Part shown: positions 1-8,300 of the stretch, piece after piece
Layout of the letters: each line of letters opens with the position of its first letter
Position numbering within the stretch: position 1 is the first letter of the stretch
From: Mageeibacillus sp. UBA5747
GTDB lineage: Bacteria > Bacillota > Clostridia > Saccharofermentanales > UBA5734
Length of the DNA stretch: 20,820 bases
Direction: 5' to 3'
NCBI GenBank assembly: GCA_002419145.1
Contig: DIFN01000091.1
Span: 8,278-29,097 of the forward strand
The notes under the pieces: generated by a model
The model's input: only the letters and a program-made list of their open reading frames with translations
What the model was told of the DNA's origin: nothing
The model's database searches: none
Position numbers and translations under genes: made by a program

Positions 1-600
1 GCCCGGCTGGGAATCAACCGGATCACCACCTTTATCGGTAAAGATCCGAAGAAGACGCTGGACGAGAACTTCGATTTGTTTGTTCAAGTCTGGACACCCT
101 TGATCCAGCTGGCCGAAAAGAAAAAGGTCCAGGTTGCGATCGAGAACTGCCCCATGTACTTCACCCTGGACCAGTGGCCTGGCGGTTTGAACCTGGCCAC
201 CACACCAGCGATGTGGCGCCGGATGTTCGCGGCCATCCCCAGTCCCTATTTTGGTCTGAATTATGATCCATCCCACCTCGTCTGGCAGCAGATGGACTAT
301 ATCCGCCCGATCTACGAGTTCAAGGACCGGCTCTTTCATGTCCATTTCAAGGATATCAAGGTCTACCGCGACAAACTCAACGAGGTGGGTGTCCTGGCCA
401 CGCCGCTGGAATACATGTCGCCGAAACTTCCCGGCCAGGGTGATGTCGACTGGGGGCAGTATGTCTCGGCCCTCAATGATATCCGCTATCAGGGGCCGGC
501 ATGCATTGAAGTCGAAGACAAAGCCTACGAAGCCAGCACGGCTGATTGCGAGCGCGCCTTGCTGACCAGCAGGAACTACCTCAATCAATTCATCTATTAA
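1..600 (+). CDS. Sugar phosphate isomerase/epimerase-type TIM barrel protein, 5'-truncated by window edge
   Basis: The frame is open from base 1, so the gene starts outside the window; 199 C-terminal residues are visible. An in-frame TTG at 76 is not a convincing start because the homologous-looking reading continues upstream of it. The sequence resembles the xylose-isomerase-like TIM barrel (AP endonuclease 2) family, which includes sugar phosphate isomerases/epimerases and ketosugar-processing enzymes. In visible-residue numbering, putative metal ligands are Glu48 (AIENCPM), Asp89 and His92 (YDPSH), His113/His115 (HVHFKD) and Glu170 (IEVED), the usual metal-site pattern. Family members are about 280-330 residues, so roughly the first third is missing. 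It would be a soluble cytoplasmic enzyme of sugar or polyol catabolism. The substrate cannot be assigned. It may be the last gene of an upstream operon; the next gene begins 141 bases later. Confidence 0.8.
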   Translation, partial: ARLGINRITTFIGKDPKKTLDENFDLFVQVWTPLIQLAEKKKVQVAIENCPMYFTLDQWPGGLNLATTPAMWRRMFAAIPSPYFGLNYDPSHLVWQQMDYIRPIYEFKDRLFHVHFKDIKVYRDKLNEVGVLATPLEYMSPKLPGQGDVDWGQYVSALNDIRYQGPACIEVEDKAYEASTADCERALLTSRNYLNQFIY

Positions 601-741
601 TATTAAGCTGGTTGCTTTTGTGGAGCAATCGGCACACTGGCATCCTCTGTCAACGTGCATCAATCCCGCTTCAACCTGTTCATATAAACAGATGAACCAT
701 CCATCAACCACCAGCAAAAGGAAAGAATAAGAGGGAAGAAT

Positions 742-1029
742 ATGATTGAAATCATGGCCCAAGGTACATTAAAGCCAGGCTGTGGCGAAACATTTGAGCA
801 ACTGGCCCACGAACTGGTAGAAAAGACACGGCAGGAACCAGGTTGCATTTCTTATCAGCTCTGCAAGGATTTGTCCGACTCAAATACTTACGCCTTTCTC
901 GAAACCTGGCAAGACTCATCAGCGATCGACGCACATAATCAAACCTCGCATTTCACATCTATTGTGCCCCGGTTCGAGAGTCTGTTCACCGGACCGATGG
1001 AAGTAAAACACTACAAAATCATCGAATAA
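742..1029 (+). CDS. Antibiotic biosynthesis monooxygenase (ABM) domain protein, YgiN-like
   Basis: This 95-residue protein has the size and look of a single ABM ferredoxin-like domain. It opens with a beta strand (MIEIMAQGTLKPG), then a helix (FEQLAHELVEKTRQEPGC), then ISYQLCKD and a strand ending in AFLETWQDSSAIDAHNQTSHF, the most characteristic ABM signature. Such proteins are dimeric. Some are quinol or haem monooxygenases, and many are uncharacterised YgiN-like proteins thought to act in redox or quinone metabolism. The start is supported by a purine-rich GAGGGAAG just upstream of the ATG. The gene stands between the epimerase-like gene and the convergent araC-type gene, and an intrinsic terminator follows at 1097-1133. 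It could belong to the epimerase transcript or be expressed alone. The family call is firm; the catalytic role is unknown. Confidence 0.8.
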   Translation: MIEIMAQGTLKPGCGETFEQLAHELVEKTRQEPGCISYQLCKDLSDSNTYAFLETWQDSSAIDAHNQTSHFTSIVPRFESLFTGPMEVKHYKIIE

Positions 1030-1096
1030 CTGTTCAAAAGGCTCCCGCCAGTCGAATGATCATCATCCGGCAACCTCAGGCAGGAACGTTAAACGG

Positions 1097-1133
1097 AGGA
1101 ACCGGCATCAATCAGCGGTTCCTTTTCTCTTTT
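1097..1133 (+). terminator. Intrinsic terminator of the ABM gene
   Basis: The arms AGGAACCG (1097-1104) and CGGTTCCT (1116-1123) form a perfect 8-bp stem around an 11-base loop. A T-rich run, TTTTCTCTTTT, starts at 1123. The stem can be extended by G-T wobbles at its base. It lies 68 bases past the ABM stop and overlaps the last codons of the convergent AraC-family gene. On the minus strand the hairpin is not followed by a T run, so it serves the plus-strand transcript. Confidence 0.8.
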
Positions 1134-1840
1134 CTATATTCAGATGGGGTTGTACCTGCTTTCTTCTTAAAAAAGTTGCAAAAATAAGACTGGCTGCTGA
1201 AATCGAAATCCATCGCTATTTCCTTCTGACTGATGTTGGTGTGGCTCAAGAACAGTTTGATCGCACTGCAACGTTGATCTTCATAGAAGGACATGACAGA
1301 CTGATGGACTTCGTCAGAGAAGAGCTTGGACAGGTAATTGGGATGCACGCCTGTATATTCAGCGATTTCTGCCAAGGATAATCGTCGTTGGCTGTTCTGC
1401 TGGATGAATTTGTATGCTTTGCGCACCAGGGGGGAATATCCTCGCTGGATGGATTTACTGACGAGATCTACAAAACTTTCGAGCATGTCATATTCCAAGT
1501 GGAGCAATTGCTTGAGATCCGATTGCTGTTCCACCATCCGGATGTAAAGATCACTCACCATGAAAGCGGTCTCAGAATCGACGCCGCCGGAAATGGCTGC
1601 GCGTGAAAAGATTGTGCAGGATCCAATCAGGGAATTTTTGGCCGATCGGATCGGATCGGCTGACAGTTCTGCTCGTTCCAGACCATTTATTTTTTCCAGA
1701 ATATCCTTGGCTGTTGCTAAATCGGACAGAGCGATTGCGTCAGTCAGACGCTGTTCCAACAGATAAGATGGGTGTTGGAAAGATCTGTGAATGTTTTTCA
1801 GTCGTTCTTCAAGAACCAGATTTTCAAAGTCCATCCCCAT
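1112..1840 (-). CDS. AraC-family transcriptional regulator
   Basis: The 242-residue protein ends in a typical AraC/XylS DNA-binding domain of about 100 residues. The first helix-turn-helix is around residues 153-175 (LSLAEIAEYTGVHPNYLSKLF). The second is near 205-235 and ends with the family tail SYFCNFFKKKAGTTPSEYR. The helical N-terminal half (about 1-140) shows no cupin or response-regulator signature, so its ligand is unknown. The ATG at 1840 is chosen because GTGAGGA lies 7 bases upstream. The same frame continues to an ATG at 1915 (267 residues), but that start lacks a good ribosome binding site. The gene is divergent from the sugar-importer operon beginning at 2142, which makes it the probable local regulator. 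It would bind DNA in the intervening region and respond to the imported sugar or a product; this role is inferred from position. Confidence 0.85.
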   Translation of the reverse strand: MGMDFENLVLEERLKNIHRSFQHPSYLLEQRLTDAIALSDLATAKDILEKINGLERAELSADPIRSAKNSLIGSCTIFSRAAISGGVDSETAFMVSDLYIRMVEQQSDLKQLLHLEYDMLESFVDLVSKSIQRGYSPLVRKAYKFIQQNSQRRLSLAEIAEYTGVHPNYLSKLFSDEVHQSVMSFYEDQRCSAIKLFLSHTNISQKEIAMDFDFSSQSYFCNFFKKKAGTTPSEYRKEKRNR

Positions 1841-1847
1841 ACGAGCA

Positions 1848-1854
1848 TCCTCAC
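1848..1854 (-). promoter_or_regulatory. Ribosome binding site deciding the AraC-family gene start
   Basis: GTGAGGA on the minus strand lies 7 bases before the ATG at 1840. The longer alternative start at 1915 has only a pyrimidine-rich TCTTTTCTCT upstream, so the shorter protein is favoured. Confidence 0.6.
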
Positions 1855-1864
1855 GCTTACGAAC

Positions 1865-1909
1865 ATTGATATTCCACAACTTGTTGCGACCTACAATTAG
1901 TATATCAAT
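1865..1909. repeat. 8-bp inverted repeat in the 5' region of the AraC-family gene
   Basis: ATTGATAT (1865-1872) and ATATCAAT (1902-1909) are exact reverse complements separated by 29 bases. They lie between the inferred minus-strand promoter and the preferred start of the regulator gene. They could be spaced half-sites for autoregulation or an RNA stem in the leader. AT-rich 8-mers can also pair by chance, so the call is tentative. Confidence 0.3.
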
Positions 1910-1972
1910 TCGCATAGAGAAAAGACCTGGTCATGCGAAATTGTTAGTTAGAATGCAGCCATTTATGTCCTG

Positions 1973-2001
1973 AATATATGATTTCAGACCAATCAGATCA
2001 A
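1973..2001 (-). promoter_or_regulatory. Candidate sigma-A-type promoter for the AraC-family gene
   Basis: Reading the minus strand, TTGATC (2001-1996) and TATATT (1978-1973) are separated by 17 bases. They match 4 of 6 and 5 of 6 consensus positions. Transcription would start near 1966 and give a leader of about 125 bases to the preferred ATG. This is a pattern match only. Confidence 0.45.
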
Positions 2002-2007
2002 AAAGTT

Positions 2008-2037
2008 TTGTTAAGAATTTATAACCAACCTTAAGAT
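2008..2037 (+). promoter_or_regulatory. Candidate sigma-A-type promoter for the sugar-importer operon
   Basis: TTGTTA (2008-2013) and TAAGAT (2032-2037) are 18 bases apart, and transcription would begin near 2044. The -35 box sits only 6 bases from the -35 box of the divergent regulator promoter, so one bound regulator could affect both. AAGTT occurs at 2003, 2043 and 2078, but I do not claim these as operator sites. Confidence 0.35.
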
Positions 2038-2087
2038 ATGAAAAGTTAAGGCAATCCGTTTGCATTAAAACTAAGACAAGTTGAAAC

Positions 2088-2106
2088 GGCTCGACTGGTT
2101 CGAGCC
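2088..2106 (+). promoter_or_regulatory. Inverted repeat in the leader of the sugar-importer operon
   Basis: GGCTCGA (2088-2094) and TCGAGCC (2100-2106) form a perfect GC-rich 7-bp inverted repeat with a CTGGT loop. It lies 35 bases before the solute-binding-protein ATG and downstream of the candidate promoter. No T run follows it, so it is not a terminator. It may be a repressor operator or an mRNA 5' stem-loop. Confidence 0.45.
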
Positions 2107-2141
2107 CATCCCAAGCCCCAAAAAAACAATGGAGGAAAAAC

Positions 2142-3440
2142 ATGAGAAGAAAAACAGTTGCCTTAATCAGTCTTGTCATCACCTTGACTCTGGCACTGAC
2201 CGCCTGCTCAGGTGCCAGTGCAACTACCGCCAATATGGCCACACAAGGTGAAACAACCACAGCAGCCCCGGCCAGCTCAGAGCCGGTGAAGATCACGCTC
2301 ATGCAGAGCAAAACAGAAATCCAAAACGATTTGCAGACCGTCATCGACGACTTCAATTCCAGTCACCCCGAAATTGAAGTAGAACTGCTCGGCACATCTG
2401 GTGACAACTATGCCACGGTTCTGCAGTCAAGCTTTGCCGCTGATGCCGCCAGTGCGCCGACTATTTTCTCACTATCGGGACCAGACTCCCCTAAATTCCA
2501 GCAATTCTATGCCACACTCGATGACACGGCAGCAGCCAAAATTCTTCCGGACAGCCTGAAGCCCGAATTCACCGTGAATCAGTCCCTTTATGGCCTGCCC
2601 AGCTCGGTCGAAGGTTATGGCCTTATCTACAATGCGGACATGTTTGCCCAGGCCAACATTGATCCGGCTTCCCTTACATCCATCGATGCCCTGGTGTCGG
2701 CCTGCCAGGATCTGGCGAAGATCGATGGCGTCAAGGCTCCGATCGGGTTTGCCAAAGAAACTTACTTCATCTTCATTCATTTCTTCAACTGGGCAACCGC
2801 ACTGGACAGCAATTACCATCAGGACCTGGCCGATGTCGCCTCTGGCAGTAAAACCATGGCGGATATCGCTACAGTCAAGCAGTGGGCATTAGACCTCGAC
2901 AAAATCCTCCCATACACCAACAAAGGTCTGGCTTCCTATGATGATCAGGTCGCTGGTTTCAGCGCCGGCCAATATGCCATGATTCATCAGGGCAACTGGG
3001 CTCAGCAGGTCATTGATCAGAACGAAGTCACCTTCAACTATGGCTTCATTCCTTACCCGACCAGCAACAATGACAAACTCGCTGTCGGCACGGCAACCGC
3101 GTGGCGCGTCAATAACCAGGCATCCGTGGAACAGCAAGCAGCAGCCAAAACCTTCCTGGACTGGCTGATCACGAGCGAACAGGGTCAGACATACTCGGCC
3201 GATTTACTCCAATTCATACCCGCATATAAAGGCGTCAAGGCTCCCGCAGGCAAACTCACCGAGTCCGTTGCTAACTTTGTCAGCCAGAGCAAGACGGTAG
3301 GCTGGGTCTACAACACCGATTTCCCCACTGGTATCGACGTCGATGGCGCCGCAGCCATGGAAAAATACTATGCCGGCCAAATCAACTCGGAAGAATTGCT
3401 GAACGAAATTACAGCGGCTTGGGTCAAGGATTCCAAATAA
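2142..3440 (+). CDS. Sugar ABC transporter substrate-binding lipoprotein (family 1)
   Basis: This 432-residue protein begins with a basic n-region and a hydrophobic stretch (ALISLVITLTLAL) ending in the lipobox LTAC. Cys22 would be the lipidated N-terminus on the outer face of the membrane. A Thr/Ser/Ala-rich linker follows (about 23-45), then a family 1 (MalE-like) binding fold: KITLMQSKTEIQNDLQTVI, YGLPSSVEGYGLIYNADMF, and near the C-terminus AAKTFLDWLITSEQGQTYS. It delivers a sugar to the two permeases encoded immediately downstream. The start is supported by GGAGGA 5 bases upstream. The alpha-glucoside phosphorylase in the same operon suggests an alpha-linked di- or oligosaccharide ligand, but the binding residues do not reveal which. 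A strong hairpin follows the stop codon, consistent with higher expression of the binding protein than of the permeases. Confidence 0.92.
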   Translation: MRRKTVALISLVITLTLALTACSGASATTANMATQGETTTAAPASSEPVKITLMQSKTEIQNDLQTVIDDFNSSHPEIEVELLGTSGDNYATVLQSSFAADAASAPTIFSLSGPDSPKFQQFYATLDDTAAAKILPDSLKPEFTVNQSLYGLPSSVEGYGLIYNADMFAQANIDPASLTSIDALVSACQDLAKIDGVKAPIGFAKETYFIFIHFFNWATALDSNYHQDLADVASGSKTMADIATVKQWALDLDKILPYTNKGLASYDDQVAGFSAGQYAMIHQGNWAQQVIDQNEVTFNYGFIPYPTSNNDKLAVGTATAWRVNNQASVEQQAAAKTFLDWLITSEQGQTYSADLLQFIPAYKGVKAPAGKLTESVANFVSQSKTVGWVYNTDFPTGIDVDGAAAMEKYYAGQINSEELLNEITAAWVKDSK

Positions 3441-3480
3441 CCGCATCCAAGTCGACGTGTTCACACTTTGAAAAACCTGG

Positions 3481-3516
3481 CGGACCGGACAGGACCACTC
3501 GTCCCTGTCCGGTCCG
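3481..3516 (+). promoter_or_regulatory. Intercistronic stem-loop between binding-protein and permease genes
   Basis: CGGACCGGACAGG (3481-3493) and its exact complement (3504-3516) form a 13-bp GC-rich stem with a 10-base loop. It starts 40 bases after the binding-protein stop and ends 27 bases before the permease ATG. No T run follows, so full termination is unlikely. By analogy with malE-malF intercistronic structures, it probably protects the upstream mRNA from 3' exonucleases and sets the binding-protein to permease ratio. Confidence 0.75.
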
Positions 3517-3543
3517 GGCGCACCTGAAAGGAATGATTCACCC

Positions 3544-4476
3544 ATGTCTGCGAAAATAAAAATTGGCCGATGGCGCCCTCATCCATCAAAGTCTGGACAA
3601 ATTTCATCCGGATCCGGCCGCTTGTCGTTTTTTCTCTTCATACTTCCAGCTTTGTTTTTCTTCCTCAATGTCGTCATAATCCCTTTTATTTCAGGAATTT
3701 TCTATTCTTTTACCAATTGGCAAGGGTTTGGCCTGACAGGGACGAAATTGGTGGGCTTTCAAAATTACATCGATGCAATCAGGGATGTAAAATTCACAAC
3801 CGCCTTTGGCTTCTCTTTTCTTTATGCACTGGTCATGCTGGTTTTGGTCAATCTGATCGGCTTCGGCCTTGCTTTGCTTGTCACCAGCAAAATCCGTACG
3901 CGGAACATCCTGCGTTCGATCTATTTCATGCCCAACCTGATCGGCGGCTTGATTCTCGGATTTATCTGGCAATTCATTTTCAGCAAACTGCTGACCCAGA
4001 TTGGCGACGTGACAGGTTTAGAATCGATCTTCTTCAATTGGCTGACCACACCACAAACAGCTTTCTGGAGCCTGGTCATTGTGGGGGTTTGGCAGCAAGC
4101 CGGCTATGTCATGATCATTTACATCGCAGGCCTTCAAAGCATCCCCCACGACGTCATGGAAGCGTCCCAGATCGATGGCGCTTCACGAGTCAAGCAATTG
4201 TTCCGGATCACGATCCCCCTGATGATTCCGTCCTTTACAATCAACATGTTTGTCACTTTGTCCAATGCCCTCAAGCAATACGACACCAATCTGTCCCTGA
4301 CAAATGGCGGCCCCTATGGTTCGACTGAAATGGTGGCCATGAACATTTTGCAGACAGCGTACAAATACAATCACTTTGCTCAAGCCCAGGCCAAAGCAAT
4401 ACTGTTTTTCCTCGTCATCATGATTGTGACGCTATTCCAGGTCAATTTGACCAAGAAGAAGGAAGTGGTTTTGTGA
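3544..4476 (+). CDS. Sugar ABC transporter permease, MalF type
   Basis: This 310-residue integral membrane protein has about six hydrophobic segments, beginning with FFLFILPALFFFLNVVIIPFISG. The permease coupling (EAA) loop EASQIDGASRVKQLFRITIPL, starting at Glu206, contacts the ATPase. The pattern NGGPYGSTEMVAMNI near the C-terminus is typical of the MalF/UgpA side of CUT1 sugar importers. A hydrophilic N-terminal tail of about 30 residues precedes the first membrane segment. The ATG at 3544 has AAAGGA upstream at a slightly long spacing of 11 bases. It pairs with the next gene, whose start codon overlaps its stop, so the two are probably translationally coupled. No ATP-binding subunit gene is nearby, so a shared MsmK/MsiK-like ATPase elsewhere is inferred. 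Confidence 0.92.
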   Translation: MSAKIKIGRWRPHPSKSGQISSGSGRLSFFLFILPALFFFLNVVIIPFISGIFYSFTNWQGFGLTGTKLVGFQNYIDAIRDVKFTTAFGFSFLYALVMLVLVNLIGFGLALLVTSKIRTRNILRSIYFMPNLIGGLILGFIWQFIFSKLLTQIGDVTGLESIFFNWLTTPQTAFWSLVIVGVWQQAGYVMIIYIAGLQSIPHDVMEASQIDGASRVKQLFRITIPLMIPSFTINMFVTLSNALKQYDTNLSLTNGGPYGSTEMVAMNILQTAYKYNHFAQAQAKAILFFLVIMIVTLFQVNLTKKKEVVL

Positions 4477-5336
4477 AAAGCAACAGACTGGAACGTCATC
4501 GTCTGACAGGCCTCACGCTTCTGGGCTGGATCCTTTCACTGGCAATCCTGGGGCCGGTCTATATCCTGGTGGTCAATTCATTCAAAAGCCGCAAGCAGAT
4601 ATTTGCTGATCAATTAGGTTGGCCAGAAAGTTTTGACTTTCAATATTACATCAATGCCGCCAAGCAGATGAATTATTTTAATTCCTTGAAAAATTCCTTG
4701 CTGGTCGTTGGAATCAGCATCGTATTCATTATCGTTTTTGCTTCCATGGCTGCCTGGGCGCTGGAACGCAGAAGAACCCGGGCTTCCAAGTATCTGTTTT
4801 TCATGTTCATTTCCATGATCTTGATCCCATTCCAAGCAGTCATGATTCCCCTGGTCCAATATTTTACCACGTGGCGGTTCACCTTGTTTGGCCTCAAATT
4901 CCAGATGGTGGATTCTCTCTACGGATTGATTTTTATGAACATTGGGTTTGGAATGAGCATGTCGATTTTCCTCTACCATGGGTTTGTTAAAACCGTTCCC
5001 CTTGAACTTGAGGAGAGTGCCCACATCGACGGATGCACGCGCTGGCAGACCTTCTGGCAGATCATCTTCCCTAACCTGACACCCATTACTGTGACCGTTG
5101 CGATCTTGAATCTTATCTCCTACTGGAACGACTATCTGCTGCCATCCCTTATCCTTCGAAAACCAGCTCTGAGAACGATCCCCCTGTCGACCTTTTTCTT
5201 CTTCGGCCAGTTTAACATCCAGTGGAATCTTGCTCTGGCTGGACTTGTCATGACCATACTCCCCGCTGTCCTCTTCTATCTGCTGGCTCAGCGCTACATC
5301 ATTTCCGGCGTCATGGCTGGTGCAATCAAAGGATAA
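4473..5336 (+). CDS. Sugar ABC transporter permease, MalG type
   Basis: This 287-residue integral membrane protein is the second half of the importer channel. The EAA coupling loop EESAHIDGCTRWQTFWQIIF starts near residue 180. Other family features are GPVYILVVNSFKSRKQIF at the start, SMILIPFQAVMIPLVQYF in the middle, SYWNDYLLPSLI, and the C-terminal AQRYIISGVMAGAIKG, a very typical MalG/UgpE ending. About six membrane segments are visible. The start codon is GTG at 4473, inside a GTGA overlap with the stop of the upstream permease, a classic coupled arrangement. It would form the transmembrane heterodimer with that permease, fed by the upstream lipoprotein. The gap to the phosphorylase fusion gene is only 45 bases, so all four genes should be co-transcribed. 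Confidence 0.92.
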   Translation: MKSNRLERHRLTGLTLLGWILSLAILGPVYILVVNSFKSRKQIFADQLGWPESFDFQYYINAAKQMNYFNSLKNSLLVVGISIVFIIVFASMAAWALERRRTRASKYLFFMFISMILIPFQAVMIPLVQYFTTWRFTLFGLKFQMVDSLYGLIFMNIGFGMSMSIFLYHGFVKTVPLELEESAHIDGCTRWQTFWQIIFPNLTPITVTVAILNLISYWNDYLLPSLILRKPALRTIPLSTFFFFGQFNIQWNLALAGLVMTILPAVLFYLLAQRYIISGVMAGAIKG

Positions 5337-5381
5337 GCAAAATCCTGACTTTTACGCATCATCATATCAGGAGGCATTTGA

Positions 5382-8300
5382 ATGTCTTTGCAGACAGTTT
5401 CTTCCCCTCGCCCTCAAGGCGCCTCGGAAGTTGATTACAATCCTTGGACCATCCATGAAAAGTCCTATCAAGCTGGAATCAACCCGCATCATTTCTCTTT
5501 ATTTGCTCTGGGCAATGGCTATCTCGGGCTCAGAGGAAGTCATGAAGACCGCATGCTTCCAACCACTCAGCATGAGTCTTCTGGCAAGCAGGACGACGAT
5601 GGTCAAGTTGGTACCTATCTGAATGGTTTCTATGAGTCTGCTGTGATCCAATACGGAGAAATCGCCTATGGTTATGCCAGCGAAAGTCAGACCATGCTCA
5701 ATGTGGCCAATCCTTTACCGATCCAACTCAAAGTCAATGGCAGGCAGCTCGATCTGGACCAGGCTATGGCTGATGGTACAATCAGCGCTTACAGCCGTGA
5801 ATTGCAGCTGCGCGAAGGTCTGCTGGTCCGGAATATGATCTGGGAAGCCTTTCCAGGCGTACGAATTCAGTTGACCAGCCAGCGCATGGTTTCGCTTACG
5901 AACAAAGCCATTGCAGCCATGCAGTATCAGATTCTCGCTCTGGATGAGTCTGTCAACGTTGAAGTAACCAGCATTCTGGATGGCAACACCCACAATCGCC
6001 AGTCTGGAAATGATCCCCGGGTCGGTTCCGGGCTGCGCGGCCAAGCGATGCACACAGCCCATACTCTGGCCAATCCCCACCATTCGATCTTGCATTTGAC
6101 CCAGGCCACGATCCGTTCTGGCCTGGAATTGGGCTGCTCGATCTCGCATGAGATGAAAACTCAGGATCATGGCCAGCTCGTGTTCATAAAACCCACAGCC
6201 ATAACGGCACCCTGTGAAGACGAGCCTGGCCGAGTCAAACTTGTCTATCAGACCACAGTGGCACAGGGTCAGGCTATTGATCTGACCAAATACATCGCTT
6301 TTACAGACAGCAGGGATTTCGAGCCACAGGAATTGCTGGAAAAAGCAGATGCACTCAGTTCAGAAGCTTGTGCGCTTGGTTTTGCCAAACTGGTGCACCA
6401 GCAACGGGACTATCTGGATCGCTATTGGAAACACAGCCAGATCAAACTGGATGGAGATCCGGCACTTCAGCAAGGCCTCAATTTCAATTTGTTCCATCTG
6501 CTTCAATCCGCGGGCAGAGACGGGAAAACCAATATCTCGGCCAAAGGTTTGAGTGGCGAGGGCTATGAGGGGCATTATTTCTGGGATACGGAAATGTATA
6601 TGTTGCCTTATTTCCTGCACACCTCGCCGGAAATCAGCAAAGCCCTGCTGACATACCGCTATACCATTCTGCCGCAAGCCAGAAGCAGGGCTCGTGAAAT
6701 GGGACATACCCGGGGTGCACTTTATGCCTGGCGCACCATCAATGGCAATGAGTGCTCAGCCTATTACCCAGCCGGGACTGCTCAGTACCATATCAATGCG
6801 GATGTTGCTTTTGCAGTCAGCCGTTACGTTGAATCGACCGGTGACAACCAGTTTCTGCTTGATATGGGAGCAGAAATCCTTTTTGAAACGGCGGAGCTCT
6901 GGTTGGACCTGGGCTTCTATAATCCCGAAAAATCCGGCCAGTTCTGTATCAACAGCGTGACCGGCCCAGACGAGTACAATGTGCTCGTTAACAACAACTA
7001 CTACACCAACATCATGGCACAAGCCAATCTCCGGAAAGCAGCAGCAGCTGCGCGTTATCTCAAGCAGAAGCACCCGGATCGCTATCTGGAGCTCAAACAA
7101 GCCTTGAACATGGACCTGGATGATCTGACCGGGCAATGGCAGCAGGCATCAGACCGAATGTATTTGCCCTCTGACAAGGCAAAGGATATCTTGCTACAGG
7201 ATGATGCCTTCCTGGACCGCATACCATGGGACTTCCAGAATGTGCCCAGATCCCAGTACCCCTTGCTGCTGCATTTCCATCCACTCGTCATTTACAGACA
7301 CCGAGTCATCAAGCAACCGGATCTTGTCCTGGCCCAGCTGCTGCATGGGGATTCTTTCACCTTTAAGGACAAGAAACGGGCCTTTGACTATTATGAATCC
7401 TGTACAACCCACGATTCATCCCTGAGCACCTCGATCCACGCGGTCATGGCTTGTGAACTCGGCTATTCCAACAAAGCCTTTCGCTATTTCATGACCACAG
7501 CCCGTCTCGATCTGGAAGACCAGCATCACAATACACAGGACGGCTTGCACTTGGCCAATATGGCAGGAACCTGGATGGTCATGGTCAACGGCTATGCCGG
7601 TGTCCGGGTCATCGACGGCTATCTATCGTTCAAACCTCAAATTGATCAACACTGGGACGCCTATTCGTTCCGGTTCGCACATGCGGGCTGCCTGCTCAAT
7701 GTGACGGTAAATAAGGACATGGTCATCTACACGCTTCTGGAAGGGACGTCAATCGCATTCAATCATCATGCCAGTCCCATTGTGTTATCCGAACAAAACC
7801 CCCGTGTCGAAATGCCTCTCGTGCCGGTTGTTGATCGGAGCCAGGATTCAATCCAAGCTGTAATTTTCGACTTGGATGGTGTTTTGCTTTCAACCGACGA
7901 GCAGCATTATCAAGCATGGAAGAAAATGGCAGACGAAGAGGGAATCTATTTTGACCGGACAATCAACAAAAGACTGCGAGGCGTCAGTCGGCTCGAATCC
8001 CTTGAGATCATTCTGGAAAAGGCCCAGATCGCTTATGATGAGCAGGAGAAAATTGCACTGGCTGAGCGCAAGAACGCTTATTACCAAGAGCTGATCCAGC
8101 AAATTAAGCCGCAGTCCGTATTGCCAGGTGTTGTCGATTTCCTCACCGCTTTGAAAAAAAAGGGGATTCTTCTGGCGACGGCATCTTCAAGCAAAAATGC
8201 CCCCACGTTATTGAAGCTGACTGGACTTGATCGCTTTTTCGACGCCATGGCCGATGGCAACGACATTACCAGGAGCAAACCGGATCCCGAAGTATTTTTA

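Noticed and set aside
612..628. Short TTGCT/AGCAA hairpin after the epimerase-like gene as a terminator
   Set aside because: The stem is only 5 bp with no T run after it; not supportable as a terminator.
678..697. GTTCAT/ATGAAC inverted repeat with TATAAA (683-688) as a promoter/operator for the ABM gene
   Set aside because: The repeat is 6 bp only and no matching -35 is found at 16-18 bases. Read-through from the upstream gene is equally likely.
2081..2094. Catabolite-responsive element (cre) at TTGAAACGGCTCGA
   Set aside because: It starts like a cre half-site but the central CG and right half do not match the consensus register. The GC-rich inverted repeat explains the symmetry better.
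3570..4328. Long plus-strand open frame (252 codons) in another frame inside the MalF-type permease gene
   Set aside because: The overlapping frame encodes an unmistakable permease. This one has a His/Arg/Pro-rich, unpatterned composition typical of a shadow.
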